Shown piece after piece: positions 20,512 to 30,414 of a stretch of DNA of 64,000 nucleotides. This DNA comes from Psychroserpens sp041224425. Its GTDB lineage: Bacteria; Bacteroidota; Bacteroidia; Flavobacteriales; Flavobacteriaceae. The stretch covers positions 124,001-188,000 of the forward strand of contig NZ_JBGFGL010000077.1 in NCBI RefSeq assembly GCF_041224425.1. Direction: 5' to 3'. Position 1 is the stretch's first letter. The number at the start of each line of letters is the position of its first letter. The notes under the pieces are model-generated. The model was not told the DNA's origin, did not search any database, and saw nothing but the letters and a program-made list of their open reading frames with translations. The position numbers and the translations under genes were made by a program.

Positions 20512-21321
20512 ATGCCTTATACAAAGTTACATCTAGAATCCCTTTCTGAAGGCTATAACGCAACGCATTTCCTCTGGAAGGATTCTGAATTTTATGGTTT
20601 AAAGCAACTTAGCTTCCATTCTTTTGATAACGCTTTTAAACGTTCTGTAAAACAACATTTACGCTTAGGACAATTAGCAGAACAGTTTGCTCTTGATGAG
20701 TTGAAACAACATCCAGATATTAAAATTTTAGCTGAAAATGTTCAAATCAAAGCTCAGAAGCAAACCTTAGGTGAATTAGATGCTCTTATTAAAATAAATC
20801 AAGAGTTTTTTCATGTTGAAATGGTCTATAAATTTTATCTGTATGATGTATCGCTTGGAAAAGCTGAAATTAACCGTTGGGTTGGTCCCAATAGAAATGA
20901 TAGCTTAATTCAAAAAATCCAAAAACTAAAAACCCATCAGTTGCCACTGCTCTATTCCGATGCTTGCAGACAACAACTATCAAAGCTAAACATCTATACA
21001 AATCATTTTAAACAACGGGTTTGGTTTAAAGCACAATTGTTTGTTCCCTATGGAATGAAAGCCGAGTTTAATCATCTCAATTCGAACTGTATTGAAGGAT
21101 TTTACATTTCTATTGATAGTTTAGATACATTTGATAAGTATTTATTTTATTTACCGAGTAAAATAGACTGGCTATTAAAGCCAAATCTAAATAAAGACTG
21201 GAAGTCGTTTAAAGAAATTCTACCTGAAATCATGAAATTCATAGCTGTCAAAAAGTCGCCTTTGCTATGGATAAAAACCTCTGATAAATCATTGCATAAG
21301 TGTTTTGTAGTATGGTGGTAG
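20512..21321 (+). CDS. DUF1853 family protein
   Basis: A 269-residue cytoplasmic protein. The central part has LRLGQLAEQFALDEL, the acidic GELDALI motif and HVEMVYKFYLY, then WVGPNRNDSLIQKIQKL, the hallmark segments of DUF1853. The E-D...E-x-K arrangement looks like a PD-(D/E)XK nuclease fold, which is an inference. The ATG at 20512 is preferred over an in-frame GTG at 20506 because the GTG overlaps the -7 box. Function is unknown. Confidence 0.82.
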   Translation: MPYTKLHLESLSEGYNATHFLWKDSEFYGLKQLSFHSFDNAFKRSVKQHLRLGQLAEQFALDELKQHPDIKILAENVQIKAQKQTLGELDALIKINQEFFHVEMVYKFYLYDVSLGKAEINRWVGPNRNDSLIQKIQKLKTHQLPLLYSDACRQQLSKLNIYTNHFKQRVWFKAQLFVPYGMKAEFNHLNSNCIEGFYISIDSLDTFDKYLFYLPSKIDWLLKPNLNKDWKSFKEILPEIMKFIAVKKSPLLWIKTSDKSLHKCFVVWW

Positions 21322-21407
21322 GCATCGTTAATAACTCATTGCCAATTCAGTTTAAAAACTTACTTCAATTTTCTATTTTGCATGCCCTAATATAAATCTT
21401 CAAAATA

Positions 21408-23714
21408 TTGAAAGTCTGTATTGCAGAAAAACCTAGTGTCGCTCGAGAAATTGCTAAAATCCTTGGTGCCAATACCAAGTACGATGGCTATTTTGAGGGG
21501 AATGGTTATGCTGTAACCTATACTTTCGGACATTTATGTACTTTATTGGAACCTAATGATTACAAGCCTTATTGGAAGAGTTGGGACCTGAACAACTTAC
21601 CAATGCTTCCTGAGAAGTTTAAGACCAAAGTGGTTGAAAATTCTGGAATACAAAAACAGTTTAAAATTATAAAATCGCTTTTCGATCAAGCTGATGAAGT
21701 CATTAACTGTGGTGATGCTGGACAAGAAGGAGAGCTCATTCAACGTTGGGTGTTAGAACAGGCTAATTATTCAGGAAAAGTAAAACGGCTTTGGATTTCC
21801 TCTCTTACTGAAGAAGCCATTAAAGAAGGTTTTGAAAACCTGAAAGATTCCGAATCCTACAACAACTTGTATTACGCTGGTTTTTCAAGAGCAATTGGTG
21901 ATTGGCTTTTAGGCATTAATGCTACCAGACTGTACACTGTAAAACATGGTGGTTACAAACAAGTATTGTCAGTTGGTAGAGTACAAACGCCTACCTTAGC
22001 TATGGTTGTGAATCGTTTTAAAGAAATTGAAGACTTTAAGCCACAACCTTATTGGGAATTGCAAACCTTATACAGAGACACGTTGTTTGCCTATGAAGAT
22101 GGTCGCTTTTTTAATGTTGAGGATGGTCAAGTTTTAGCTGACAAAGTAAAGCTGCACGATTTTGAGATAGTTTCGGTTACTAAAAAGAAAGGTAAAGAAT
22201 ACGCGCCCAAGCTTTTTGACTTAACAGGTTTGCAGGTGTATTGCAATACTAAATTTGGTATGTCTGCTGAAGATACATTAAAAATCGCACAACAATTATA
22301 TGAACTGAAAGTGGTGACCTATCCTAGAGTAGACACTACTTTTTTACCTTCAGATTTATATCCTAAGGTTTCTGGAATACTAAAAAAACTGACTGCCTAT
22401 TCAAAACTAACCGAACCACTTCTAAATAAGAAGATCAAGAAATCGTCTAAAGTTTTTAATGATAAAAAAGTAACCGATCACCATGCCATTATTCCAACAG
22501 GAATGGAAACCAAACTTCACCAGAAGCAACAACAAGTTTATGATATTATCGTGAAACGTTTCATTGCGGTGTTTTATCCAGACTGTGATGTTTCCAACAC
22601 AACGGTTATCGGAAAAGCTGCTGATGTAAAGTTTAAAACCACAGGAAAGGAAATTATAAAGCAAGGCTGGCGAAAAGTCATTTATTCAGATTCTGATAGC
22701 AACAAAAGCAAAGACGTTTTACCAACTTTCTCTAAAGGTGAAAAAGGGCCACATCAGCCTTCCTTTATAGAAAAACAAACAAAACCTCCTAAACATTTTA
22801 CGGAAGCCTCTCTCCTACGTGCTATGGAAACAGCGGGAAAACAAGTCGATGATGATGAGCTAAGGGATTTGATGAAAGAGAATGGAATTGGCAGACCTTC
22901 AACTCGTGCCAATATTATTGAAACACTATTCAAACGTCAATACATAAAGCGTAATAAGAAACAGATTCTTCCAACAGTTACTGGTATTGCATTAATTGAT
23001 ACTATTCAAAATGAACTACTAAAATCGGCTGAACTTACAGGCTTATGGGAAAAACAACTCAAAGACATTGAAAAAGGAGCTTACAATGCAGGAGAGTTTA
23101 TAAAGAACATGAAAGTTATGGTTGATCAGTTGGTTTATGAAGTTCGAACTGAAAAAGCTCGTGCGAAAATTTCACAAGAACACGTAAAAAAGCAGCGAGA
23201 AGCCAAAGCGAAAGCAATAGAAAAGGCAGGCATTCTAATTGAACCTTGTCCGAAATGCCAAAAAGGAAACATCCTAAAAGGTAAAAAAGCTTTTGGCTGT
23301 AGCGCTTTTAAGTCAGGTTGTGATTTTGTGTTACCTTATAAGTTTTATGGAAAAAAGATTTCAGAAAAGCAATATATCAGACTGCTTCAAAAGGGTGCAA
23401 CAGTCAAGCTCAAAGGTTTCTCTGTTGATGAAGGGACAACAGATGGTGTCTTGATTTTTGATGATAATTTTCGTCTTAAGCTTAAACCTGAAGCCAAAAA
23501 TTCTAAATCTGTAATATCACATCAAGACCAGTCACCCAAATGTCCGAAATGCCAAAATGGAACCATTATCAAAGGTAAAACTGCTTATGGTTGTTCTGGA
23601 TTTAAATCGGGTTGTGATTTTAGAATGTCATTTGATGCCATTCGTAGCAAAGCAAAAGACAAGACTTTGACAAAAGATTTGGTTTATGCAATTCTAACAG
23701 GAAAAGCAAAATGA
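21408..23714 (+). CDS. topB: DNA topoisomerase III (type IA)
   Basis: This 768-residue enzyme begins at a TTG codon directly before KVCIAEKPSVAREIA, the conserved toprim start. The toprim acidic motif is DAGQEGELI. The active-site Tyr lies in VVTYPRVDTTFLP at about residue 305. The C-terminus has two near-identical four-Cys zinc ribbons, CPKCQKGN...C and CPKCQNGT...C, at about residues 614 and 711. It relaxes negative supercoils and decatenates DNA by single-strand passage. The next gene overlaps its stop codon by 4 bases. Confidence 0.96.
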   Translation: MKVCIAEKPSVAREIAKILGANTKYDGYFEGNGYAVTYTFGHLCTLLEPNDYKPYWKSWDLNNLPMLPEKFKTKVVENSGIQKQFKIIKSLFDQADEVINCGDAGQEGELIQRWVLEQANYSGKVKRLWISSLTEEAIKEGFENLKDSESYNNLYYAGFSRAIGDWLLGINATRLYTVKHGGYKQVLSVGRVQTPTLAMVVNRFKEIEDFKPQPYWELQTLYRDTLFAYEDGRFFNVEDGQVLADKVKLHDFEIVSVTKKKGKEYAPKLFDLTGLQVYCNTKFGMSAEDTLKIAQQLYELKVVTYPRVDTTFLPSDLYPKVSGILKKLTAYSKLTEPLLNKKIKKSSKVFNDKKVTDHHAIIPTGMETKLHQKQQQVYDIIVKRFIAVFYPDCDVSNTTVIGKAADVKFKTTGKEIIKQGWRKVIYSDSDSNKSKDVLPTFSKGEKGPHQPSFIEKQTKPPKHFTEASLLRAMETAGKQVDDDELRDLMKENGIGRPSTRANIIETLFKRQYIKRNKKQILPTVTGIALIDTIQNELLKSAELTGLWEKQLKDIEKGAYNAGEFIKNMKVMVDQLVYEVRTEKARAKISQEHVKKQREAKAKAIEKAGILIEPCPKCQKGNILKGKKAFGCSAFKSGCDFVLPYKFYGKKISEKQYIRLLQKGATVKLKGFSVDEGTTDGVLIFDDNFRLKLKPEAKNSKSVISHQDQSPKCPKCQNGTIIKGKTAYGCSGFKSGCDFRMSFDAIRSKAKDKTLTKDLVYAILTGKAK

Positions 23715-24280
23715 TGCAGCATCGTCATTTTAAACTATTTAAACCTTATGGCTATTTAAGTCAGTTTATAACTAATGCCAAGCACGAACGCAATAAAAAA
23801 TTTTTAGGTGAGTTGTATGATTTTCCAGAAGGAACCATGGCAATTGGTCGATTAGATAAAGACTCTGAAGGCCTATTACTTTTAACAACCGATGGTAAAA
23901 TAAGTGCAGAAATCACTAGCAATAAAACCGAAAAAGAATACTATGTACAAGTTGATGGTGATATTTCTGAAACTGCACTATCAGATTTAACAAAAGGCGT
24001 TACACTTAGTTACAATGGCACATTTTACACCACACAACCTTGTCAGGTTTTCAAACTTGAAACGACTCCAAACTTTCCTCCAAGGATAAAAAAAATACGT
24101 GATGAACGCCATGGCAAAACCTCATGGATTTCAATAACTATTACTGAAGGGAAATTTCGACAAGTCAGGAAAATGACTGCTAAAGTCGGTTTCCCTACCC
24201 TAAGATTGGTAAGAGTTCGTGTAGGATCTATTCATCTTTATCCATTAAAGATGGGAGAAGTCTTGAAAATAGATCTGTAA
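23711..24280 (+). CDS. RluE-type 23S rRNA pseudouridine synthase
   Basis: A 189-residue RsuA/RluB-type synthase without an S4 domain. It has the KPYGYLSQF substrate loop, the catalytic Asp motif GRLDKDSEGLLLLTTDG, KEYYVQVDG and the terminal RQVRKMTAKVGFPTLRLVRVR. The short form resembles RluE, which modifies U2457 of 23S rRNA, but the exact target is inferred. The start ATG overlaps the topB stop, so the two genes are probably translated together. Confidence 0.9.
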   Translation: MMQHRHFKLFKPYGYLSQFITNAKHERNKKFLGELYDFPEGTMAIGRLDKDSEGLLLLTTDGKISAEITSNKTEKEYYVQVDGDISETALSDLTKGVTLSYNGTFYTTQPCQVFKLETTPNFPPRIKKIRDERHGKTSWISITITEGKFRQVRKMTAKVGFPTLRLVRVRVGSIHLYPLKMGEVLKIDL

Positions 24281-24341
24281 TTATTTCATTTTGTTTCATG
24301 TTTTTGCTAAAAAGTTAATCATAAGTTAAGATTTTTAATTT

Positions 24342-24358
24342 TAATAGTATTACTATTA
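24342..24358. promoter_or_regulatory. Palindromic operator upstream of the TetR gene
   Basis: TAATAGTATTACTATTA is a perfect 8-1-8 palindrome ending 25 bases before the tetR start codon. It partly overlaps a TATATTCG sequence resembling the -7 box. The position and symmetry fit binding by the adjacent TetR dimer and autoregulation of the export operon. Confidence 0.65.
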
Positions 24359-24382
24359 TATTCGCGTGTAAATATTATTAAA

Positions 24383-25069
24383 ATGAAATCATTATTGTCA
24401 AGTATCAAGATTACGATCAATGATAAAATTTATCATAAAGATCCAGAATCTTCTGATTTAGGAAAGCGGATTATATCCAATAGCATTACGCTTATAGACG
24501 AGATTGGCTTTGAAAATTTCACATTCAAAAAGCTAGGTCAACTTATTGGATCTAATGAAAGTTCCATATATCGCTATTTTGATAGCAAACATAAATTGCT
24601 TCTCTATCTAACCTCGTGGTATTGGGCTTGGTTGGAATATCAACTGGTTTTTTCGACCACTAACATATCTAATTCTAAGCATAAGCTAGAGACAGCTATT
24701 GATGTTTTAACCAGAACTACTGAATCCGATTCAACTTTTGCTCATATTGATGAAGTGATTTTGAATAGAGTCGTGATTAATGAAAATTCAAAATCTTACC
24801 TCACTAAGGAAGTCGATTCCGAAAACAAGGAAGGCTATTTTTCAATTTACAAGCGTTTAATTAAGAGGTTAAAAGACATGATTATTGAAGTTGATGGCAA
24901 GTACGATTTTCCTCATAGTTTGGCAAGTACGATTGTTGAAGGTGCTTTACATCAGCACTTTTTGATAGATCATTTCAAAACCATAACAGATTGTAACGAG
25001 AAAACCCTTCCCTCTGTTTACTTCAAAGATTTAGTGTTTAATGTCTTAAACCCAGAAACGAATGACTAA
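24383..25069 (+). CDS. TetR/AcrR family transcriptional regulator
   Basis: This 228-residue protein has an N-terminal TetR helix-turn-helix (about residues 27-75; FTFKKLGQLIGSNESSIYRYFDSK) and a divergent alpha-helical ligand domain. It is the first gene of a four-gene operon and overlaps the ABC gene by 8 bases. It most likely represses the operon through the palindrome 25 bases upstream. The inducer is unknown. Confidence 0.9.
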   Translation: MKSLLSSIKITINDKIYHKDPESSDLGKRIISNSITLIDEIGFENFTFKKLGQLIGSNESSIYRYFDSKHKLLLYLTSWYWAWLEYQLVFSTTNISNSKHKLETAIDVLTRTTESDSTFAHIDEVILNRVVINENSKSYLTKEVDSENKEGYFSIYKRLIKRLKDMIIEVDGKYDFPHSLASTIVEGALHQHFLIDHFKTITDCNEKTLPSVYFKDLVFNVLNPETND

Positions 25070-26720
25070 AATATTGACGTCTTGGCAACGCTTAATCGGC
25101 TTATTGAAATTGGAACGCAAGGATGTGAAGCAGGTTTTTTACTATGCTATTTTTGCTGGAGTTGTAAATCTATCACTTCCTTTAGGAGTTCAAGCCATAA
25201 TTAACCTGATTCAAGGTGCACAGGTAAGCAGTTCTTGGGTTGTATTGGTTATTCTTGTGACATTGGGTGTTGCTTTTGCAGGATTATTACAGGTCATGCA
25301 GATGCGCATTATAGAAAACATCCAACAAAAGATATTTACCAGATCTTCTTTTGAGTTTGCATACCGTTTCCCTAAAATCAAAATGAGTGAACTCAGAGAT
25401 TACTATCCGCCAGAATTGGCGAATCGTTTTTTTGATACGTTAACCGTTCAAAAGGGGTTATCAAAAATCTTGATCGATTTCCCATCTGCCATTTTACAGA
25501 TTATTTTCGGATTGATCTTACTGTCCTTCTACCATCCATTCTTTATCATTTATGGTATTTTATTGATTGGCCTCGTTTATATTGTATTTAAGTTTTCCGC
25601 TCAAAATGGATTGAACACCAGTTTGAAAGAATCAAATCAAAAATATAAAGTGGCTCACTGGCTTCAGGAAATTGCTCGGTCAGTTTTAAGCTTTAAACTC
25701 TCAGGTAGAACAGATTTAGCCCTTCAGAAGAATGACAGCTTGACCTCTCATTATCTTGATGCTAGGGAAAGTCATTTCAAAATCTTGATACAACAGTTCT
25801 TGAAACTTATAGGCTTTAAGGTTCTTGTGACAGCAGGATTATTAATCATTGGAGGGTTTTTAGTACTCAATCAACAAATGAATATCGGACAATTTGTTGC
25901 GGCGGAAATCATTATCCTTTTAGTCATCAACTCGGTTGAAAAACTCATACTCGGATTGGAATCTGTATATGATGTACTGACATCCATGGAAAAATTAGGT
26001 CAAGTTGTTGATAGAACTTTGGAGTCGCATGAAGGTGAAATTATATCAGAGAATGACGAAACCTTTAAAGTCGAATTAGAAGATGTGAGCTATGTGGTTT
26101 CTGATCGAGTGAAACCACTCATTTCCAATGTGTCTATGGAAATTAAACCTAAAGACCGCATTATGATTTTTGGTTCCAATGGCTCTGGAAAGTCTACATT
26201 ACTAAAGCTTATTGCAGGTATTTTAGAACCTTCTAACGGTTCTGTTTATGTAAACGATACAAATTTAAAAGGCATTAAGCTCAACGACTACAGGTCTATA
26301 GTTGGTCAATCACTTCCCGAGGAAACACCCTTTGAAGGTACCATAAGGGAAAACCTGACTTTTGGTGATCCTTCTATTTCTGAAAAAGACATTCAGTGGG
26401 CTTTAAAACATATTGGGTTGGTAGATTTTGTAAAATCACAACCTCAAGGTCTTAGAACCATCTTATATCCTGAAGGCAAAAAATTATCGCAAACTGATGG
26501 CAAAAAAATAATATTGGCAAGGAGTATTTTAAAAAGACCTAAAATACTCTTGTTAAAAGATCCCTTAGAGCAATTTGAAAAGCAGGAAGCAGAGCGTATC
26601 ATAAATTTTTTAACCAATCCTGAACATCCATGGGCATTAGTTGTGGTTAGCTATAATATGGAATGGAAAAAACAATGTACTAGAGTGATACAGTTAGAAG
26701 ACGGGAAAATTGTAAATTAA
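25062..26720 (+). CDS. ABC exporter half-transporter (TM + NBD) with degenerate ATPase site
   Basis: A 552-residue half-transporter with about five to six transmembrane helices followed by a nucleotide-binding domain from about residue 330. The Walker A motif is intact (GSNGSGKST, about residue 370). However, the signature motif LSGGQ reads LSQTDGK (about 472), the Walker B Asp-Glu pair reads LLLKDP (about 496), and the switch His is replaced in VVSYNM (about 528). It has no peptidase domain. With HlyD and TolC homologues downstream it would form a tripartite type I-like exporter. The altered catalytic residues suggest very weak or no ATP hydrolysis, or an unusual mechanism. Confidence 0.9.
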   Translation: MTKILTSWQRLIGLLKLERKDVKQVFYYAIFAGVVNLSLPLGVQAIINLIQGAQVSSSWVVLVILVTLGVAFAGLLQVMQMRIIENIQQKIFTRSSFEFAYRFPKIKMSELRDYYPPELANRFFDTLTVQKGLSKILIDFPSAILQIIFGLILLSFYHPFFIIYGILLIGLVYIVFKFSAQNGLNTSLKESNQKYKVAHWLQEIARSVLSFKLSGRTDLALQKNDSLTSHYLDARESHFKILIQQFLKLIGFKVLVTAGLLIIGGFLVLNQQMNIGQFVAAEIIILLVINSVEKLILGLESVYDVLTSMEKLGQVVDRTLESHEGEIISENDETFKVELEDVSYVVSDRVKPLISNVSMEIKPKDRIMIFGSNGSGKSTLLKLIAGILEPSNGSVYVNDTNLKGIKLNDYRSIVGQSLPEETPFEGTIRENLTFGDPSISEKDIQWALKHIGLVDFVKSQPQGLRTILYPEGKKLSQTDGKKIILARSILKRPKILLLKDPLEQFEKQEAERIINFLTNPEHPWALVVVSYNMEWKKQCTRVIQLEDGKIVN

Positions 26721-26731
26721 AAAAGAACACC

Positions 26732-28087
26732 ATGTTAAATATTTCAAATAATCAATTAAATAAAAAGGTTGACTTAACGATTTTCGAGTCGGGAATAAAA
26801 GTATTTCATAAACGTGACTATAAACATTTCAATCGTTTTTTGGCTGCTTTTGCTATTGTAGGTGTCATCATATTGTTTTTACCATGGACGCAGAACATCA
26901 ACAGTCGTGGAAATGTAACCACTTTAACTCCAGACCAACGTCCGCAGACCATTCAATCGCCAATTCCAGGTAGAATTGAAAAATGGTTTGTTAGAGAAGG
27001 TGACAATGTAAAAAAAGGCGACACCATTTTATACATCTCTGAAATAAAAAACGAATATTTTGACCCTAACTTGGTGAGTCGAACAGGACAACAAATAAAA
27101 GCCAAAGAAGCAGCTGTTTCCTCATACAATGGTAAAGTTAAAGCCTTAAACAATCAAATTGCAGCTTTACAAAATGAGCGCTTGTTAAAACTTGAACAAG
27201 CCAAAAACAAGCTAACCCAAGCCAAACTTAAAGTAAAGAGTGATAGTATCGATTTAGAAGCTGTAAAAATAGATCTTTCAATTGCACAACGTCAAATCAA
27301 TGCGTTTCAAGATTTATATGAAGAAGGTTTAAAATCGCTTACGCAGCTTGAGGCCAAGCGATCCAAATTCCAAGAGATGCAAGCTAAATTGATTTCTCAG
27401 GAAAACAAATACCTAGCGGCCAAAAATGAAGTGATCAATGCCCAAGTGGAAATCAATCGTGTTCAAGCAGAATATACCGATAAAATATCGAAGGCAGAAA
27501 GTGACAAATTCACGGCTCAGTCCAATCAATTTGATGCTGAAGCACAAGTCACCAAGTTGGAAAGTGATTTCACCAATTATGAAATTAGAAATAAACTGTA
27601 TTACATCACTGCTCCTCAAGATGGTGTCATCAACAAAGCTATTAAAGGTGGAATTGGAGAAACCTTTAAGGAAGGTGAACAATTGGTTGGTATCATGCCT
27701 ACAAACTATGATATTGCTGTAGAAATGTATGTTGAGCCTATTGATTTGCCATTAATACATATTGATGAGAAAGTACGAGTTCAATTTGATGGTTGGCCTG
27801 CTATTGTATTTAGTGGTTGGCCAAATGCATCCTATGGAACCTATGGTGCAAAAGTTGTAGCCATCGAGAATTTTATAAGTCCAAATGGGAAATTCCGCGT
27901 GCTATTGGCTCCAGACGAATCAGAACAAGAATGGCCAAAGGATATTCGTGTAGGTTCTGGTGCTATGACTATAGCACTTTTGGAAGATGTGCCTATTTGG
28001 TTTGAGTTATGGCGAAAACTCAATGGCTTCCCTCCTAATTACTATCAACCTGAAAACAATAACGCAAGTACCAAAGATTCGAAATGA
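26732..28087 (+). CDS. HlyD-family periplasmic adaptor protein
   Basis: This 451-residue membrane fusion protein has one N-terminal transmembrane helix (about residues 33-53), then a lipoyl-like half (IQSPIPGRIEKWFVREGDNVKKG), a long coiled-coil hairpin of about 170 residues, the second lipoyl half (YYITAPQDGVINKAIKGGIG) and beta-barrel domains. It links the inner-membrane ABC protein to the TolC channel. It lies 11 bases after the ABC gene, and its stop overlaps the TolC gene by 4 bases. Confidence 0.93.
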   Translation: MLNISNNQLNKKVDLTIFESGIKVFHKRDYKHFNRFLAAFAIVGVIILFLPWTQNINSRGNVTTLTPDQRPQTIQSPIPGRIEKWFVREGDNVKKGDTILYISEIKNEYFDPNLVSRTGQQIKAKEAAVSSYNGKVKALNNQIAALQNERLLKLEQAKNKLTQAKLKVKSDSIDLEAVKIDLSIAQRQINAFQDLYEEGLKSLTQLEAKRSKFQEMQAKLISQENKYLAAKNEVINAQVEINRVQAEYTDKISKAESDKFTAQSNQFDAEAQVTKLESDFTNYEIRNKLYYITAPQDGVINKAIKGGIGETFKEGEQLVGIMPTNYDIAVEMYVEPIDLPLIHIDEKVRVQFDGWPAIVFSGWPNASYGTYGAKVVAIENFISPNGKFRVLLAPDESEQEWPKDIRVGSGAMTIALLEDVPIWFELWRKLNGFPPNYYQPENNNASTKDSK

Positions 28088-29517
28088 AACACAGAATGAA
28101 AACATATGCATGGTTATGCTTTTCTCTCATAACTTTTTTTGCATCAGCACAAACTGAATCGCAAATGAAACAACAGGATACATTGATGCTTAGCTTTAGT
28201 GAGTATTTAGGTTATGTAAAAAAGTTTCATCCAATTGCCAAACAAGCCGAATTAGCCATTCAGATAGGACAAGCTAATTTAATGAAAGCGCGTGGTGGAT
28301 TTGATCCTAAAATTGAGGTGGATCAGAATCGTAAAACATTCAAGAATACCGAATATTATGATAAACTGAATGCGACATTTAAAATCCCAACTTGGTATGG
28401 AATCGAATTAAAAGGGAATTTCGAACAAAATGAAGGCACATTTTTAAATCCGGAATACACAGTTCCAGATGACGGACTCTACAGTGCTGGGATATCTGCC
28501 TCTTTAGGTCAAGGGTTGTTTATCAACAAACGTATGGCCGATTTAAGAAAAGCCAAGTTCTTTAGAGAGCAGTCGCTTGCTGATCGCGAATTACTAATCA
28601 ACCAAATACTTTACGATGCTTCCATTGCCTATTTTGATTGGTTGCAATCGTATTCTGAAGTTAGAACCTATGAGCGTTTTCTGGAGAATGCAAAAATTAG
28701 AACACAGGGCGTTAGAAAAAGTGTTGATGCGGGTGATATGGCTGAAATTGATCTTGTTGAAGCTAATATTACTGTTAAAAACAGAACTTTAGGATTAGAA
28801 CAAGCCAAAGTAAAACTGATGAAAGCGGCATTAGAATTATCAACTTTCTTATGGCTCAATGATGATATTCCAGTAGAGATTCAAGACAATGTGGTTCCAG
28901 ATACTACTATAGAAAATACTATTGACGAAGTGTTGGAGATTTCAGGTTTACCGCTTTCAGAATTTACTTTGGAAAATCATCCCAAACTCAAATCATTGGA
29001 ATTTAAATACAAAGGTCTGGAAGTCGATAAACGATTGAAAGCAAACAAATTGCTGCCAAAAGTTGATGTTCAATATAACTTTTTAACCGAAGATCCAGAT
29101 ATATCCAACTCATTCAACACCAATGCCTACAAAGGAGGTTTCAATATTGCATTTCCGTTATTTTTAAGAAAAGAGCGAGGTGATTTGAAGTTGGCAAAAT
29201 TCAAACTACAGGATATGGAATTTGAAATTGATAATGCGCGCATCACCATTCAAAATAAAATATTAGCGATATACAGGGAATTGGAATCATTTGAAACCCA
29301 AAATCAGTTGATTGACGACATCGTAACAGATTATAAAACGATGCTGAATGCCGAAGAACGAAAATTTAGTTTTGGAGAAAGTTCTATTTTCTTGATCAAT
29401 TCCAGAGAGCGCTATTTAATTGATTCACAATTGAAGGCTATTGATTTGCAAAACAAATATTTGAAGACCAAAGCTAAGTTGTTCAATAGTTTAGCAAAAG
29501 ACTTAGAAAACCTGTAA
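28084..29517 (+). CDS. TolC-family outer membrane efflux protein
   Basis: A 477-residue protein with a signal peptide (about residues 1-22, ending FFASAQT) and the repeated long helical hairpins of TolC/OEP proteins. Examples are LRKAKFFREQSLADRELLINQ and QLKAIDLQNKYLKTKAKL. It is the outer-membrane exit duct of the TetR-ABC-HlyD-TolC operon. Two ATGs (28084 and 28096) could serve as start. The upstream one overlaps the hlyD stop. Confidence 0.93.
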   Translation: MKHRMKTYAWLCFSLITFFASAQTESQMKQQDTLMLSFSEYLGYVKKFHPIAKQAELAIQIGQANLMKARGGFDPKIEVDQNRKTFKNTEYYDKLNATFKIPTWYGIELKGNFEQNEGTFLNPEYTVPDDGLYSAGISASLGQGLFINKRMADLRKAKFFREQSLADRELLINQILYDASIAYFDWLQSYSEVRTYERFLENAKIRTQGVRKSVDAGDMAEIDLVEANITVKNRTLGLEQAKVKLMKAALELSTFLWLNDDIPVEIQDNVVPDTTIENTIDEVLEISGLPLSEFTLENHPKLKSLEFKYKGLEVDKRLKANKLLPKVDVQYNFLTEDPDISNSFNTNAYKGGFNIAFPLFLRKERGDLKLAKFKLQDMEFEIDNARITIQNKILAIYRELESFETQNQLIDDIVTDYKTMLNAEERKFSFGESSIFLINSRERYLIDSQLKAIDLQNKYLKTKAKLFNSLAKDLENL

Positions 29518-29522
29518 ATAAA

Positions 29523-30290
29523 TCAATTGTTGTTTTTAGCTTCCTCTTCTGAGGTTTGTGCATTGGTATTGTTTGGCTGCGGATTTAATTGCGGTAATTT
29601 GGAATCTTTAATAACTAAAATCTTTGCCTTAACGCCAGTTAACAAGTTCCAACGTTTGGAAGACACTAAGACCTTTTCATCATTGTAAACTTCAAATTCA
29701 GCAGTATTCGGACCAGATTCACCTTGGTTTAAGGCAATAAACACTACGGTGTTGATACCTTCTTTTAAAGGTACATCAAAAGATTTGAAATTTGAGGTTA
29801 ACAATAATTGCGGAATGTAAACTTCATCGTTAACAACCACCTGAACCATATCACCATCAGGATACTCGTGATCACGACATCTAATGTTAGCAATTTGCCC
29901 TCTAACTCTTACATCTCCCAAAAATAGATCAGGCATGGTTTTTATTTTAATGCCTTGATCTTCCATCTTAGCATTGTAGCGCTTTTCGAAAATCTCACCT
30001 GGATCTCTCAACTTACTTTTCGGAAACATCGAGAATTGCTCTTCTTCAGGCTTTAGTTCTCTTACCTTTACAGGAATCCCATTGATGTTTTTATCGGTTT
30101 TTGTAATGGAATTTTCAGAATTAGGCTTGATTTCAATCTTTGAAGGCTGTGGCGTAGAATCGTTTTCCTTAGGCTTGGCTGGAATCTTTATTGATTTTTT
30201 TTCACCATCAGGATCTGTTTTGGTTTGCGACTGTCCATAAAAACTGAGAACAACGCAGCATAGAAAGATAAGTGTAAATTTTAATTTCAT
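29523..30290 (-). CDS. Secreted hypothetical protein
   Basis: I do not recognise this 255-residue protein. It starts at ATG 30290 with a clear signal peptide (MKLKFTLIFLCCVVLSFYGQSQ). A longer TTG start at 30317 is less likely. A Lys/Pro-rich low-complexity linker (about residues 25-70) leads to a beta-rich domain containing LGDVRVRGQIANIRCRDHEYPDG and NDEVYIPQLLLTSNF, which looks like an adhesion or binding sandwich. It is convergent with the tolC gene and probably periplasmic or surface-located. Confidence 0.75.
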   Translation of the reverse strand: MKLKFTLIFLCCVVLSFYGQSQTKTDPDGEKKSIKIPAKPKENDSTPQPSKIEIKPNSENSITKTDKNINGIPVKVRELKPEEEQFSMFPKSKLRDPGEIFEKRYNAKMEDQGIKIKTMPDLFLGDVRVRGQIANIRCRDHEYPDGDMVQVVVNDEVYIPQLLLTSNFKSFDVPLKEGINTVVFIALNQGESGPNTAEFEVYNDEKVLVSSKRWNLLTGVKAKILVIKDSKLPQLNPQPNNTNAQTSEEEAKNNN

Positions 30291-30414
30291 CTTTAAAAGG
30301 CTTGATAGCTTAAACAAATCAAAAATTATTCCTTAATTCAAATTAACGGAAATAAGTAAAGAAAATTTCAACATTAACAATAAATTAGAACTAAATGGTA
30401 GTCGCAGTTAATTC

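Noticed and set aside
27438..27722. 94-codon plus-strand frame inside the HlyD gene
   Set aside because: It is an out-of-frame shadow of the coiled-coil region of HlyD.
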